Assembly: GCA_964500675.1 (NCBI GenBank)
Contig: CAZCNY010000001.1
Span: forward strand, 248,001-312,000
DNA: 64,000 nt
DNA from: CAMLJR01 sp964500675
GTDB taxonomy: Bacteria; Pseudomonadota; Gammaproteobacteria; Pseudomonadales; CAMLJR01
Reading direction: 5' to 3'
The position numbers and the translations under genes are program-made. Positions 16,123-25,964 of the stretch are shown here, piece by piece. Under the pieces are notes generated by a model that saw nothing but the letters and a program-made list of their open reading frames with translations, did not search any database and was not told the DNA's origin. Each line of letters begins with the position of its first letter. The first letter of the stretch is position 1.

Positions 16123-17568
16123 TCAATACGCCAACCACTCGCGATCGTCCATATGCAGCAGCGTATCGGCCTTGGTCGGCCCGGTGCTGCCCGCCGCGTA
16201 AGCCGCGACGGTGTAACCCGAGCGCGCCCACAGATCGCGCACGGTATCGATCCACGCCCACGACGCCTCGACTTCATCCTGGCGCACGAACAACGTTTGA
16301 TCGCCGCGCAGCGCGCCAGCCAGCAAACGCTCGTACGCGCTGTAAGCGCGCGCGACCTGGCGCCGGTCGAGATGCAAATTGAGCGAGGTTTCCTCCAATT
16401 GAATCGCTTCGCTCATGCGCGATTTCGTCGCGATGGTGAGGCGAATCCATTCCTCCGGCTGCAATTTGATCATGAGCCGATTCGGAATCGGCGGCGTATC
16501 GCTGTAGCGCGAAAACATCGAGTGCAGCAGCGGTTTGAATTGAATCGTGATGGTGGCCGTCTGCTCGTGCATGCGCTTGCCCGTGCGCAAATAAAACGGC
16601 ACGCCGGCCCAGCGCTGATTCTGCACATAGGTGCGAATCGCGACGAACGTTTCGGCGCGTCCGCCCGGCACCTCGTCGCGATAACCCGGTACTTTCACAC
16701 CGCCGGCGAAGCCCGTCTCGTATTGACCCGCGACGATGCGCGTCGGATGAATCTGATCGGGCTGCGCGAGCGCGCGCAGCACTTTGACTTTTTCATCGCG
16801 GATATCTTCGGCCGCCAAACTGAACGGATGTTCCATCGCCACGAACGCGAGCATCTGCAGCATATGGTTTTGCACCATATCGCGCAGCGCGCCGGTCTCC
16901 TCGTAAAACGCGCCGCGCTTTTCGACGCCGATGGTTTCGGTGACGCAGATCTGCACGTGATCGATGCAGTTCGAATTCCAGAGATGATCGAAGAAAAAAT
17001 TGCCGAAACGCAGCGCCAATAAATTCTGCACCGTCTCCTTGCCGAGATAATGATCGATGCGATAAATGCAGCGCTCGTCGAAAGCATGCAGCATGGCATT
17101 GTTGATCGCGCGCCCCGACGTCAAATCGGAGCCGAGCGGCTTTTCAACGATGAGACGCGCGTTATCGGCGGCGAGTCCGCATGCGCCCAGCTTTTCCGTG
17201 ATCGGCACGAACATCGAGGGCGGCGTTGCGATGTAGAACAGACGCAGACGCGATTCCGTTGTCGCTAACAGCGCGTGTAGCTCGCGCCAATCGTGCTCCG
17301 ACGTTAAATCGCAGGTGAATGAGAATACGCCATCGAGAAACCGCGGCAGCAGTTCGGGATTGGTATCGTCGCCGCTGTTCACGAACGCCGCGCGAATGCG
17401 CTCGCGAAATTCGCTATCGCCGATCGATTGACGCGAAACCGAAATGATGCGATCGCCCGGCGTCAGCTCGCCATTGCGAAAAAGGCTCCAGAGTGCGGGG
17501 TACAACTTGCGAAAGGCAAGATCGCCGGAACCGCCGAACAGCACAAAATCCCGTTGCACACTACTCAT
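16123..17568 (-). CDS. zwf: Glucose-6-phosphate 1-dehydrogenase
   Basis: A 481-residue cytoplasmic enzyme oxidising glucose-6-phosphate to 6-phosphogluconolactone with NADP or NAD. The nucleotide-binding motif is FGGSGDLAFRKLYPAL (residues 11-26). The active-site signature RIDHYLGKE with its catalytic histidine is near residues 175-183, and the later LRTGKRMHEQT is also characteristic. The lactonase gene pgl is absent between zwf and edd. Together with edd it points to sugar use through the Entner-Doudoroff route. Confidence 0.97.
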   Translation of the reverse strand: MSSVQRDFVLFGGSGDLAFRKLYPALWSLFRNGELTPGDRIISVSRQSIGDSEFRERIRAAFVNSGDDTNPELLPRFLDGVFSFTCDLTSEHDWRELHALLATTESRLRLFYIATPPSMFVPITEKLGACGLAADNARLIVEKPLGSDLTSGRAINNAMLHAFDERCIYRIDHYLGKETVQNLLALRFGNFFFDHLWNSNCIDHVQICVTETIGVEKRGAFYEETGALRDMVQNHMLQMLAFVAMEHPFSLAAEDIRDEKVKVLRALAQPDQIHPTRIVAGQYETGFAGGVKVPGYRDEVPGGRAETFVAIRTYVQNQRWAGVPFYLRTGKRMHEQTATITIQFKPLLHSMFSRYSDTPPIPNRLMIKLQPEEWIRLTIATKSRMSEAIQLEETSLNLHLDRRQVARAYSAYERLLAGALRGDQTLFVRQDEVEASWAWIDTVRDLWARSGYTVAAYAAGSTGPTKADTLLHMDDREWLAY

Positions 17569-17714
17569 CGGATTGCCCGCCTCGCCCGGATGGATGAGGT
17601 CATTATGCAGTTAAAAATTTAAACTGCAAAACCGGTGCGGCGTGGAATTGCCGGGACGCCGTTAAGCGGGAACGCCGTTAAATTGTCGTCGTCACCGGAA
17701 AACGGCTGCCGCGT

Positions 17715-20159
17715 CTATTGAAAATTATATTTCACGCGTATACCCGCCATGCGCGGCTCACCGACCACGCGACTCTCAATGCCCGCCGTGGTCTGGTACA
17801 TACCGGCAACATAGGTCGTATATTTTTGCTGCGTCAAATTCGTCACGAACACCGACGCATCGAAGCCGCTGCGGAATATGCCTTTCCAATTCACGTTCAT
17901 ATTGACCAGTTTGCGCTGGTCCAACTCGCCGTACGGTGTGCCGTGAACGGGATCCAGATCGCTCGTCAGCGTGGCCATCTGTTTGCCCGTGTAGCTCAAA
18001 CTCGCACCGATCGAAACATCTCCGATCTCCGCCGGCAATGGCAACCGATAATTCAGGGCCGCCGTTCCCGTATGATGCGGAGAAAATGTCAGCGGGCCGC
18101 CTTGAATCGCCGACGGCACCGCATCGGTGTACAACGCGGGTAGCGCCGGGTTAACCAAGCTTTTAACCCGGGTGTCCAAATACGTATAGGCGAGATTGAA
18201 CGTTAAATCGTCGAGCAGACGCAGCGTTGTCTCCGCCTCGATACCTTGGATGGTGGAAGCACCGGCATTTACGATAGCGGTAGTTCCTGCGACGCCGGGG
18301 CCGGTTAAACCGAATTGTATCTGTTGATTGTCGAGCTCGTTATAAAACGCCGCCAGATTGAACGTACCGGAAATCGGCGCGCGAAAACTCGTCTTGGTGC
18401 CGATCTCATACGCATCGACTTTTTCGGGCTCGAATACTTGCAACCCCTCGCCCCCGAAAATATTGATCGAGCCCATGCGATAGCCGCGCGCGTATTTCGC
18501 ATACACCATCGCGTCCGGTGTCGGCAGATAATCGAAATCGATCAGCCAAGTCGGCGCCTCGCTCTTCTGAGTCAAATGCTGTCTGCAATCCTCGGCCGTT
18601 GTCGACGTGGTGATGATGCAAGCGGTTTTCGTCAAATCCGGTCCGCTTAGCGTCGACGCGTCGAAGCCCGAGTACGTCTTTTGATAACCTGTCGCATCGG
18701 TTTTATCCACGGTGTAGCGCAAGCCGAACGTAACTCTGAACTCATCGCTGATGTCGTAGGTGGACTGCGAATAAGCCGCCATATTTTTGTATTCGATCTC
18801 GCCGATATTCGACTGCACGCTACCCGGGTGTCCGGGCGCCGGATCCACGCATTGCCACGCAGCCGGATCCGCGCTGGTGATACCCTGCGGACAACTCATG
18901 AAAATACTCGAGAGAGTGCCCGATAAGCCGTCCGGCTTGCTGTCCTCGAAATAGAGCCCGCTTTGCCAAGTTAAATCTTCACGGAGCGCGGAACCCGAAA
19001 ACTGAAGCTCTTCGACAAAAGATTTTTGCGCGTTGGTATCCATGCCGGGAGCCGAAAGGTTGTTGTATAGCGCGATATGGTTCTGCCCCATCACGAAATC
19101 GGTGCCGAAAATAGAGGTGCGCATCGTTTGCTTGAGATCGGCATACGATAAAATATTTTTGATCGTTAAATTGTCGCTCGCATTCCATGTCGTCGTATTG
19201 ATGACTTGCCATTGTTTGAGTTTGCTGGTCGGATCGGGCACATCGCCGCTCGCAACCGCGTAGAAATCCCCCTTCAGCAAATCGAGCGTCGGCTGACACA
19301 CGAACTTAATTGGGCTATTCGGATTGCACGCGAAAGTCTGCTGTATGTTGCCGTTATTTTCCGAATTGGTGTAGGTAAAAATGGTGTAGTTTTGTATGTC
19401 GCGCGTGAGCTCGGCGATGAGACTGGCCCGCCCCGCGATGTAATCGACATTGGCGAGATGATTGGGACCGACACCCGATATATTTTTCAAATAACCGTCG
19501 CGCTTCTGCGTATCGACACCAAAGCGCGTCCTAACTGTTTCACTCAGCGGCACGTTGACGACACCCTGCGTGCGCCGCATATTGTAATTGCCCAACGATT
19601 CCTCCAGATAACCTTCCAACTTGTTGGTCGGCTCCTGCGGGACGAGCTGAATGGCGCCGCCGGTCGTATTGCGGCCGAACAACGTACCTTGCGGCCCCTT
19701 CAACACTTGCACGTTCTGCAAATCAAAAAAACTGCCGGGACCCGCGCCATCGCCGGCGGTAACCGAACCGCCGCCGCGCGGCGCCACGACATCGGCAAAG
19801 TAAACCGCAACCGAGGCAGTGGTCCGCAGCTCCTGCGTGAAACCGCGAATCGCGAACGACGCTTGATCGGATCCGAAACGATTGTTGACGTTTAAAGACG
19901 GTGTGTAGTTAATCAAATCGGCACCGCTCGTGACGTTGCGTTCGTTCAACATATCTTGGTTGAACACCGTCATGGAGATCGGCACGTTCTGGATGACTTC
20001 TTCCGTGCGCCGCGCCGTAACGATCACTTCCTCGGGTTGAGCAATCGTGGCATGTGCCGCCGCCGGCAGCAACGTCAAGCCAGCGCTCAACACCGACATC
20101 GGCAGCGCGACCGACGCATCGAATATCCGATTTTCAATTTTTCTGTTGTTCCGCTTCAC
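17715..20159 (-). CDS. TonB-dependent outer-membrane receptor
   Basis: The 814-residue protein has an N-terminal signal sequence (LPMSVLSAGLTLLPAAAHA, cleavage after about residue 37). A TonB-box-like EEVIVTARR comes next, then the plug domain with NVPISMTVFNQDMLNERNV, SFAIRGFTQ and VQVLKGPQGTLFGRNTTGGAI. A 22-strand-type beta-barrel follows, ending on aromatic phenylalanine (VKYNFQ). Such receptors import large or hydrophobic ligands using the proton-motive force via TonB. This subtype, with EEVIVTARR and GPQGTLFGRN, is abundant in hydrocarbon and steroid degraders. It is transcribed away from the Rieske oxygenase gene, sharing a 297-base intergenic region, so the two may be controlled together. 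The ligand is unknown. Confidence 0.93.
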   Translation of the reverse strand: MKRNNRKIENRIFDASVALPMSVLSAGLTLLPAAAHATIAQPEEVIVTARRTEEVIQNVPISMTVFNQDMLNERNVTSGADLINYTPSLNVNNRFGSDQASFAIRGFTQELRTTASVAVYFADVVAPRGGGSVTAGDGAGPGSFFDLQNVQVLKGPQGTLFGRNTTGGAIQLVPQEPTNKLEGYLEESLGNYNMRRTQGVVNVPLSETVRTRFGVDTQKRDGYLKNISGVGPNHLANVDYIAGRASLIAELTRDIQNYTIFTYTNSENNGNIQQTFACNPNSPIKFVCQPTLDLLKGDFYAVASGDVPDPTSKLKQWQVINTTTWNASDNLTIKNILSYADLKQTMRTSIFGTDFVMGQNHIALYNNLSAPGMDTNAQKSFVEELQFSGSALREDLTWQSGLYFEDSKPDGLSGTLSSIFMSCPQGITSADPAAWQCVDPAPGHPGSVQSNIGEIEYKNMAAYSQSTYDISDEFRVTFGLRYTVDKTDATGYQKTYSGFDASTLSGPDLTKTACIITTSTTAEDCRQHLTQKSEAPTWLIDFDYLPTPDAMVYAKYARGYRMGSINIFGGEGLQVFEPEKVDAYEIGTKTSFRAPISGTFNLAAFYNELDNQQIQFGLTGPGVAGTTAIVNAGASTIQGIEAETTLRLLDDLTFNLAYTYLDTRVKSLVNPALPALYTDAVPSAIQGGPLTFSPHHTGTAALNYRLPLPAEIGDVSIGASLSYTGKQMATLTSDLDPVHGTPYGELDQRKLVNMNVNWKGIFRSGFDASVFVTNLTQQKYTTYVAGMYQTTAGIESRVVGEPRMAGIRVKYNFQ

Positions 20160-20291
20160 CGCTCTCTCCTCTGATTATTATCTATAAGATATTTATTGTT
20201 GAAACCGCTCGCGGGCGGATGCCATTTATAAATCGAGGTTTTGGCTTCAGAAAGCGACAAATTCGTCGAGGCATCAATTAATGGTAGGAAT

Positions 20292-20357
20292 ATGAAATAT
20301 TCACCGGAATACAAAGAAGCCATCTTTCAGTTTTACGCCGACCTTTCGTTTTCTTAG
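20292..20357 (+). pseudogene. Possible 21-codon remnant of a transposase OrfA N-terminus
   Basis: ATG at 20292, after GGTAGGAAT, begins MKYSPEYKEAIFQFYADL and stops at 20357. The opening resembles the first residues of IS3-type OrfA proteins (K-Y-S-x-E-F/Y-K). No inverted repeats or further transposase sequence surround it. It may equally be chance or a short leader peptide. Confidence 0.2.
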
Positions 20358-20397
20358 CGTTAAATCTCCCTTCGAGAGCTGACGTTATTTACAGGCA

Positions 20398-20419
20398 AAA
20401 ACCTTCGCCTTAAGGTTTT
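20398..20419. promoter_or_regulatory. Perfect 8-bp inverted repeat upstream of the Rieske operon
   Basis: AAAACCTT (20398-20405) and AAGGTTTT (20412-20419) flank a 6-base loop and end 37 bases before the oxygenase start codon. It may be an operator or an mRNA hairpin; there is no T-run that would make it a clear terminator. Confidence 0.35.
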
Positions 20420-20456
20420 CAAAAATAGCGGTTGCGACTGTTTCGAGAGGTAATCC

Positions 20457-21800
20457 ATGCCCGAGAAAATCATTGCCAAAGCAGCGGCCGAGCAAACCAT
20501 ACGCCGCGACTTTGTCCCGGCCGCGGATTACTCGGAAGAATTTCATCGTTTGGAAATGGAACGTTTGTGGCCGCGTGTTTGGCAGATTGCGTGCCGCGAG
20601 GAAGAAATTCCCAACGTCGGCGATTACGTCAATTATGAAATCGGCGACGAGTCGATTTTGATCGTGCGCAACACCGCTGACAGCATCAAAGCGTTTTACA
20701 ACGTCTGCTCGCATCGCGGGCGCCGTTTGCGCGACGATGCGCGCGGCACGGTGAAACATTTTTTCTGCCGCTATCACGCCTGGACCTTCGATCTGGAAGG
20801 CAAAGTCGCCTCGATTCACGAAGAGCACGATTGGACGGGATGCCCGCAGTTCAGCAAAGAAGAATTGGCGATTCCCCCCGTGAAAGCCGCAACGTGGGCG
20901 GGCTTTGTCTGGATCAACATGGATCCCGACTGCGAACCGTTGCGTGACTTCCTGGCGCCGCTGCCGGAAAAATTCGACGTGTACGAATGGGATCGCTGCC
21001 GCATGCGCTCGTATCAGACACTCATATTTCCGGTGAATTGGAAGGTGGCGCTCGAAGCTTTCGTCGAGGCTTATCATGTCCGCGCCACGCATCCGCAACT
21101 GGAGCGCTGGGGCCACGGTCCCACGCCCGGCCTGGAAGAATTTTACGGCCCCGGCCAGCGTCACGGCGCGCATACGGGTGGACGCAATTATGAATTCAAC
21201 GAAACATCGGAATTCAAGGATGCGCGCGATTACATCTATACCAATGTCGAAAATACCTACTACCAATTGCATGGCCTCTATCACGAGGAAGGCCTGGCGG
21301 CCGCACGCCGTCTGCGCGAAGAAGGCCCGCCCGGCATGACGCTGAGCGAAGCGCGCGCGCGCCTGGCCGCGCTGCGCAAAGAAGAGATCGTCAAATCCGG
21401 CGCGCGCTATCCCGAGCAGCTCACACCCGCGCACATGATTCCCACCGAAGTGCAGGTATTTCCGAACTCCAGCATTCTGCCCACCGTCGAGGGCGCGTTT
21501 TGGTATCGCGCGCGCCCCAACGGCGACGATCCCAACTCGACGATCTTCGATATCTGGAGCCTCGGCCGCTACGCGCCGGGCAAGGAACCGAAGGTGATGC
21601 AGGAGCTTTACGAAAAACTCGAAGACTTCAAAGGCAAGAATCCGATCCTCGAACAGGATTTTTCCAACATGATCGCCGTGCACAAAGGCATGCGCTCGCG
21701 CGGCTTTCGAGCAGCGCGACCCAATCCGGTCCAGGAGAGCAATATCTCCAACTTTCACCGCGTCCTGCACGAGTACATCTACGGCAGGGAACAGGCATGA
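20457..21800 (+). CDS. Rieske non-heme iron oxygenase, alpha subunit (A)
   Basis: A 447-residue oxygenase component of a Rieske ring-hydroxylating or O/C-N-cleaving system. The [2Fe-2S] ligands are C84-x-H86 and C104-x2-H107 (CSHRG and CRYHAW), 17 residues apart. The mononuclear iron site is in ALEAFVEAYHVRATHP, giving H207 and H212. The bridging acid position holds E204 rather than the Asp typical of naphthalene-type dioxygenases, as in carnitine-type oxygenases. No beta subunit gene follows. The stop overlaps the SDR start as ATGA, so the products probably act in sequence, hydroxylation then alcohol oxidation. Electron transfer may come from the Rieske ferredoxin at 28323 or another protein. 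The start has GAGAGG 6 bases upstream. Confidence 0.93.
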   Translation: MPEKIIAKAAAEQTIRRDFVPAADYSEEFHRLEMERLWPRVWQIACREEEIPNVGDYVNYEIGDESILIVRNTADSIKAFYNVCSHRGRRLRDDARGTVKHFFCRYHAWTFDLEGKVASIHEEHDWTGCPQFSKEELAIPPVKAATWAGFVWINMDPDCEPLRDFLAPLPEKFDVYEWDRCRMRSYQTLIFPVNWKVALEAFVEAYHVRATHPQLERWGHGPTPGLEEFYGPGQRHGAHTGGRNYEFNETSEFKDARDYIYTNVENTYYQLHGLYHEEGLAAARRLREEGPPGMTLSEARARLAALRKEEIVKSGARYPEQLTPAHMIPTEVQVFPNSSILPTVEGAFWYRARPNGDDPNSTIFDIWSLGRYAPGKEPKVMQELYEKLEDFKGKNPILEQDFSNMIAVHKGMRSRGFRAARPNPVQESNISNFHRVLHEYIYGREQA

Positions 21801-22543
21801 AGCGAGACGCAAACGACGCGCGCGATCCGGCGCCAACTCGCATCGCCTGGATCGCGGGCGGCTCGACCGGCATCGGTTTCGCGATCGCGCGCGAACTGAT
21901 CGACGCCGGTTATCTCGTCGTCATTTCCGCGCGCAATGAGCAGCCGTTGCGCGAAGCGTGCAGTGAACTTGCGCGAGCGGATGGGCGCGCCGATTTTGTC
22001 ATCGCCGATGTCTCGCAGCGCGACGAAATCAATCGAGCCTGCCGCGATATTCTCGATCGCTACGGCCGCATCGATGTGCTCGTCAACAGCGCCGGGTTCA
22101 ACGTCAAAGCGCGCAAATGGGATGAACTGATTCCCGACCAATTCGATGCCGTGCTCGCCACCAATTTAACGGGAACGTTCAACACGATACACGCCGTATT
22201 GCCATCGATGCGCGCCAACGGCGGCGGCATGATCGTGAATATCAGCTCGGTCGCCGGCAAACAGATCAATCCCGAGGGCGGCGTGGCTTACTCGGTCGCC
22301 AAGCACGGTGTGTTCGTGATGTCGCAATTATTGAATCAATCCGAATTAAAAAATGGCATTCGCACGTGCGTGGTTTCACCGTCGGGTGTCGACACGCGCG
22401 CGCATGCGTGGCGGTCGCAGGACATTCGCGAGTCGATGATGAAACCCGACGATGTCGCGCGCGCCGTGCGCTTCGCCATCGAAACACCGCCGCACACCGC
22501 TATTTTTGAAATCGATATTTATTCGACGCCTCGGCGGGGATAA
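21797..22543 (+). CDS. Short-chain dehydrogenase/reductase
   Basis: A 248-residue classical SDR. The cofactor motif GGSTGIG is at residues 21-27, NSAG at 97-100, the catalytic serine lies in NISSVAG, and the YxxxK pair is Y165/K169. The frame is open for almost 100 codons upstream within the oxygenase gene, but the ATG that overlaps the oxygenase stop gives the normal length. Oxidation of a hydroxyl created by the preceding oxygenase is the natural inference. The arginine-rich SARNE after the second strand would fit NADP, though NAD cannot be excluded. Confidence 0.9.
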   Translation: MKRDANDARDPAPTRIAWIAGGSTGIGFAIARELIDAGYLVVISARNEQPLREACSELARADGRADFVIADVSQRDEINRACRDILDRYGRIDVLVNSAGFNVKARKWDELIPDQFDAVLATNLTGTFNTIHAVLPSMRANGGGMIVNISSVAGKQINPEGGVAYSVAKHGVFVMSQLLNQSELKNGIRTCVVSPSGVDTRAHAWRSQDIRESMMKPDDVARAVRFAIETPPHTAIFEIDIYSTPRRG

Positions 22544-22570
22544 GCGTGTGCAAAGGCTAATTATTAATTT

Positions 22571-22607
22571 TCCCTCACCCTAACCCTCTCCCGCGGGGAG
22601 AGGGAAC
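22571..22607. repeat. REP-like hairpin
   Basis: CCCTCTCCC (22585-22593) pairs with GGGAGAGGG (22597-22605), preceded by CCCTCACCCTAA. It is the best-formed of four such elements in the window and interrupts the oxygenase-SDR / TPP-lyase-ALDH unit, where it could stabilise or attenuate the message. Confidence 0.6.
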
Positions 22608-22648
22608 TTAAACAAATTCTTTTTTATTGAATTGTTATTGAGACATTC

Positions 22649-24337
22649 ATGATCACATCCGAAGCATTAGCCGTTGGCCTCGCGCGCCACGGCGTGAAAT
22701 TCACGTTCAGCCAGTGTTTTCCCGTGCGCACGCAGCACGTGGCGCCGAAATATGGCATTCGACAAATCGGTTTTCGCACCGAAAATGCGGGCGGCTACAT
22801 GGCCGATGGCTATGCGCGCATATCTCGACACATTGCCGTATTAGCTGCGCAGAGCGGACCCGCCGCGACGTTGCTGGTACCGCCATTGGCGGAAGCACTC
22901 AAAGCCTCGGTGCCGATTTTGGCGCTCATCGAAGAATCCGCAAAAGCGGAATCCGATCGCAACGCCTTTCAGGAATTCGATCATATCGCGTTGTTCGCGA
23001 GCTGCTCGAAATGGACGCGCCGCGTCGATCGCCCCGAGCGCTTCGACGATTATCTCGATATGGCTGTCGTGCAAGCCACGAGCGGACGGCCCGGCCCTGT
23101 CGTTTTGATTCTGCCGTCGGATTTCATGGGGCAGGAAGCGGTTGTCTCGAATAAACGCACGCTGCATCTCGGCCATTATCCGCTCGATCGTCCGGTGCCG
23201 ACGCGCGCTCGAATTCAAGAAGCTGCACGCGCGCTCGCATCCGCACAACGACCGCTAATTATCGCGGGCGGCGGCGTGCATTTATCGGACGCCGCCGCTG
23301 AAGTCGCGCAGCTCAGCGCATTGGGTGCAATTCCGGTTGCCACCACCAATATGGGCAAAGGCACCATCGACGAACGCTCGCCGCTTGCGCTCGGCGTATT
23401 CGGCAATTGCATGGGCAACGGTGCGCGCGCGCTGCATTTGCGCTCGTTCGCAACCGACGCCGATCTCGTGTTGCTGATCGGCACGCGCACCAACGCCAAC
23501 GGCACCGCGAGCTGGACATTGTTTTCGCCGAACACGCGTTTCATTCATATCGATATCGATAGTTTCGAAATCGGCCGCAATTATGAAGCGCTGCGTTTAG
23601 CGGGCGATGCGAAAGCGACTGTCGCCGCGCTGCTCGAGGAGTTGAGCGAAAACGATTTTCCCGATCGCGCGATGAATTTCGAACGCATCGCCAAAGCCAC
23701 CGCCGATGCGCGCGCGAAAAGCGCTGTATTTCTCGATGAAATCGGCCCCGGCCGCAACGGTGCCGTACGCCCCGAATATTTGATGCGCGCGCTCGATGCA
23801 ATTTTGAAACCCGAAGATATCGTCTGCGCCGACGCCAGTTATTCGACCAACTGGGTTTCGACATTTTTGAATGCAAAAATGCACGGCGCGCGTTTTCTCG
23901 AACCGCGCGGTCTCGCCGGACTCGGCTGGGGCATGCCGATGGCGATGGGCGCCAAACTCGCGCGCCCCGATGCGAATGTATTCGCAGTGGTCGGCGACGG
24001 CGGTTTCGCGCACTGCTGGTCTGAACTCGAAGCAGCGCGGCGTTTGAATATCAAAGTCACCGTCATTGTTTTAAATAATCAAATTCTCGGCTATCAAAAA
24101 CACGGCGAGGATTGGTTCATGAATCATCATTCGGATGCGTGCGTGTTCAGTCCCGTCGATCACGCCGCGATCGCGCACGCCTGCGATTGTTTCGGCGAGC
24201 GCGTGGAATCCCCGGAAGAATTCGCACCGGCGCTCGAACGCGCGCTGAAAGATCCGCGCCCCGCCGTCCTCGATGTGATAACCGACGAAGACGCGCGCCC
24301 GCCGCTCAACCAATACATGAGAAAAATTCATGCGTGA
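22649..24337 (+). CDS. Thiamine-diphosphate-dependent enzyme, acetolactate synthase/2-oxoacid decarboxylase type
   Basis: This 562-residue enzyme has the three-domain layout of the POX/AHAS group. The catalytic glutamate that activates thiamine diphosphate is E45 in FRTENAGGYMADGYAR. The diphosphate-binding motif runs from GDG at 449-451 to NN at 476-477. Possible activities are decarboxylation of a 2-oxo acid, carboligation, or cleavage of an acyloin or 2-hydroxyacyl-CoA. The next gene, an aldehyde dehydrogenase, overlaps it by 8 bases, which suggests that the product is an aldehyde. Anabolic acetolactate synthase is unlikely because no regulatory subunit gene follows and the context is catabolic. 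Confidence 0.9.
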   Translation: MITSEALAVGLARHGVKFTFSQCFPVRTQHVAPKYGIRQIGFRTENAGGYMADGYARISRHIAVLAAQSGPAATLLVPPLAEALKASVPILALIEESAKAESDRNAFQEFDHIALFASCSKWTRRVDRPERFDDYLDMAVVQATSGRPGPVVLILPSDFMGQEAVVSNKRTLHLGHYPLDRPVPTRARIQEAARALASAQRPLIIAGGGVHLSDAAAEVAQLSALGAIPVATTNMGKGTIDERSPLALGVFGNCMGNGARALHLRSFATDADLVLLIGTRTNANGTASWTLFSPNTRFIHIDIDSFEIGRNYEALRLAGDAKATVAALLEELSENDFPDRAMNFERIAKATADARAKSAVFLDEIGPGRNGAVRPEYLMRALDAILKPEDIVCADASYSTNWVSTFLNAKMHGARFLEPRGLAGLGWGMPMAMGAKLARPDANVFAVVGDGGFAHCWSELEAARRLNIKVTVIVLNNQILGYQKHGEDWFMNHHSDACVFSPVDHAAIAHACDCFGERVESPEEFAPALERALKDPRPAVLDVITDEDARPPLNQYMRKIHA

Positions 24338-25796
24338 ATATTTGCAATTTTATATCGACGGCCAATGGAAAAATCCGGCCGAGCTAAAAACGCTCGACGT
24401 GGAAAATCCGGCCACCGAACAAACGTGTGGAAAAATCGCGCTCGGCTCGAAAACCGATGTCGATAACGCCGTTAAGGCAGCGCGGCGCGCCTTCGCGAGC
24501 TGGTCGCAATCGAGCCGGCAAGAACGCATCGAACTATTGCAAAATATTGTCGCCGAATATCAAAAACGCGCGGCCGATCTGGCGGCAGCGGTAACAGAAG
24601 AAATGGGCGCCCCCACTTCGCTCGCGCAAAATAATCATGTGCCGCTCGGCGTCGGTCATTTGTCGGTTGCGATCGATGTGCTGAAGAAATTTTCATTTGA
24701 AGAGCAACGCGGTGCAACGCTGATCGCGAAAGAACCGATCGGCGTGTGCGGTCTCATCACGCCGTGGAATTGGCCGCTCAATCAAATCGCGGTTAAAGTC
24801 GCGCCCGCAATCGCGACCGGCTGCACGATGATTTTGAAACCGTCGGAAATCGCGCCGTTTTCAGGGCAGATTTTCGCCGAAGTGATGCAAGCCGCCGGGG
24901 TGCCGGCCGGCGTTTTCAATATGATTCACGGCAATGGCGCGGGTGTCGGCGTTGCATTATCGACGCATGCCGATATCGATATGATTTCGTTCACGGGCTC
25001 GACGCGCGCCGGTATCGAAATTTCGAAAAATGCCGCGCCCACGGTGAAACGTTTATCGCTCGAACTGGGCGGCAAAAGTCCGCGCATCGTGCTCGACGAC
25101 GAATTATTTACCGCCGGCGTGAGCATGGGCGTGGCGTCGATGATGGGCAATTGCGGTCAAACCTGCGCCGCGGGTTCGCGCCTGCTGGTGCCGCGCCAGC
25201 GCATGCACGAAGCCATCGCGATCGCACGCGAAACCGCCGCGCAAGTGACGGTCGGCGATCCGAACACCAGCGTGCGCATGGGACCGGCCTCATCGAAAAT
25301 ACAATTCGAAAAAATTCAGCGCCTGATTCAAATCGGCATCGATGAAGGCGCGACTTTGGTTATTGGCGGCACCGGTAAGCCGGAAGGACTCACCATCGGC
25401 CATTACGTGAAGCCAACCGTGTTCGCCAATGTCACTAACGCTATGACTATAGCGCGCGAAGAAATATTCGGCCCGGTACTCTGCATCATCGGCTACGACG
25501 ACATCGATCAGGCCATCGAAATCGCCAACGATACCGAGTACGGCCTCGCCGCTTATGTGCACGCCGCGAATATCGAACAAGGCCGCACCATCGCGCGCAG
25601 AATTCGCGCGGGGCAAGTCTCGTTGAATAATGCGCATGATTTCACCGCACCGTTCGGCGGTTACAAGAAAAGCGGCAACGGCCGCGAATGGGGCGCGTGG
25701 GGATTTCAGGAATTTCTCGAACTGAAAGCCATTCTGGGTTACGCGACGGACAGAGTCCCCGTGGATTTCTCCGCAAACGACATGGCCGAGCGATGA
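24330..25796 (+). CDS. NAD(P)-dependent aldehyde dehydrogenase
   Basis: A 488-residue ALDH. Cofactor-binding segments are PWNWPL at 145-150 and FTGSTRAG at 221-228. The general base is E245 in LELGGKSP and the nucleophile is C279 in GNCGQTC. Its first codons overlap the TPP-enzyme gene by 8 bases, a strong sign of coupled synthesis. It likely oxidises the aldehyde released by that enzyme to a carboxylate for CoA activation. Length and motifs are normal for the family; the exact aldehyde cannot be told. Confidence 0.94.
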   Translation: MREYLQFYIDGQWKNPAELKTLDVENPATEQTCGKIALGSKTDVDNAVKAARRAFASWSQSSRQERIELLQNIVAEYQKRAADLAAAVTEEMGAPTSLAQNNHVPLGVGHLSVAIDVLKKFSFEEQRGATLIAKEPIGVCGLITPWNWPLNQIAVKVAPAIATGCTMILKPSEIAPFSGQIFAEVMQAAGVPAGVFNMIHGNGAGVGVALSTHADIDMISFTGSTRAGIEISKNAAPTVKRLSLELGGKSPRIVLDDELFTAGVSMGVASMMGNCGQTCAAGSRLLVPRQRMHEAIAIARETAAQVTVGDPNTSVRMGPASSKIQFEKIQRLIQIGIDEGATLVIGGTGKPEGLTIGHYVKPTVFANVTNAMTIAREEIFGPVLCIIGYDDIDQAIEIANDTEYGLAAYVHAANIEQGRTIARRIRAGQVSLNNAHDFTAPFGGYKKSGNGREWGAWGFQEFLELKAILGYATDRVPVDFSANDMAER

Positions 25797-25964
25797 TTGA
25801 ACAAACGAATTGGTTTACACTCATCAGCAAGCATCATCAAATCTTTTGCTCGAAACTCAAGCCAATTGCAATCAATCGGCAAATCGGCTCCTCCACCTCT
25901 TATAGATCACACCTACTATTTGTCACCAAAGTCACTCGATCCTATATCCGCTAACAGCGCGCCG

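Noticed and set aside
20385..21836. 483-residue minus-strand open frame over the Rieske oxygenase gene
   Set aside because: It is long because GC-rich codons leave few antisense stops. It is rich in Arg/Ala/Phe without motifs, while the plus strand encodes complete Rieske and iron sites.
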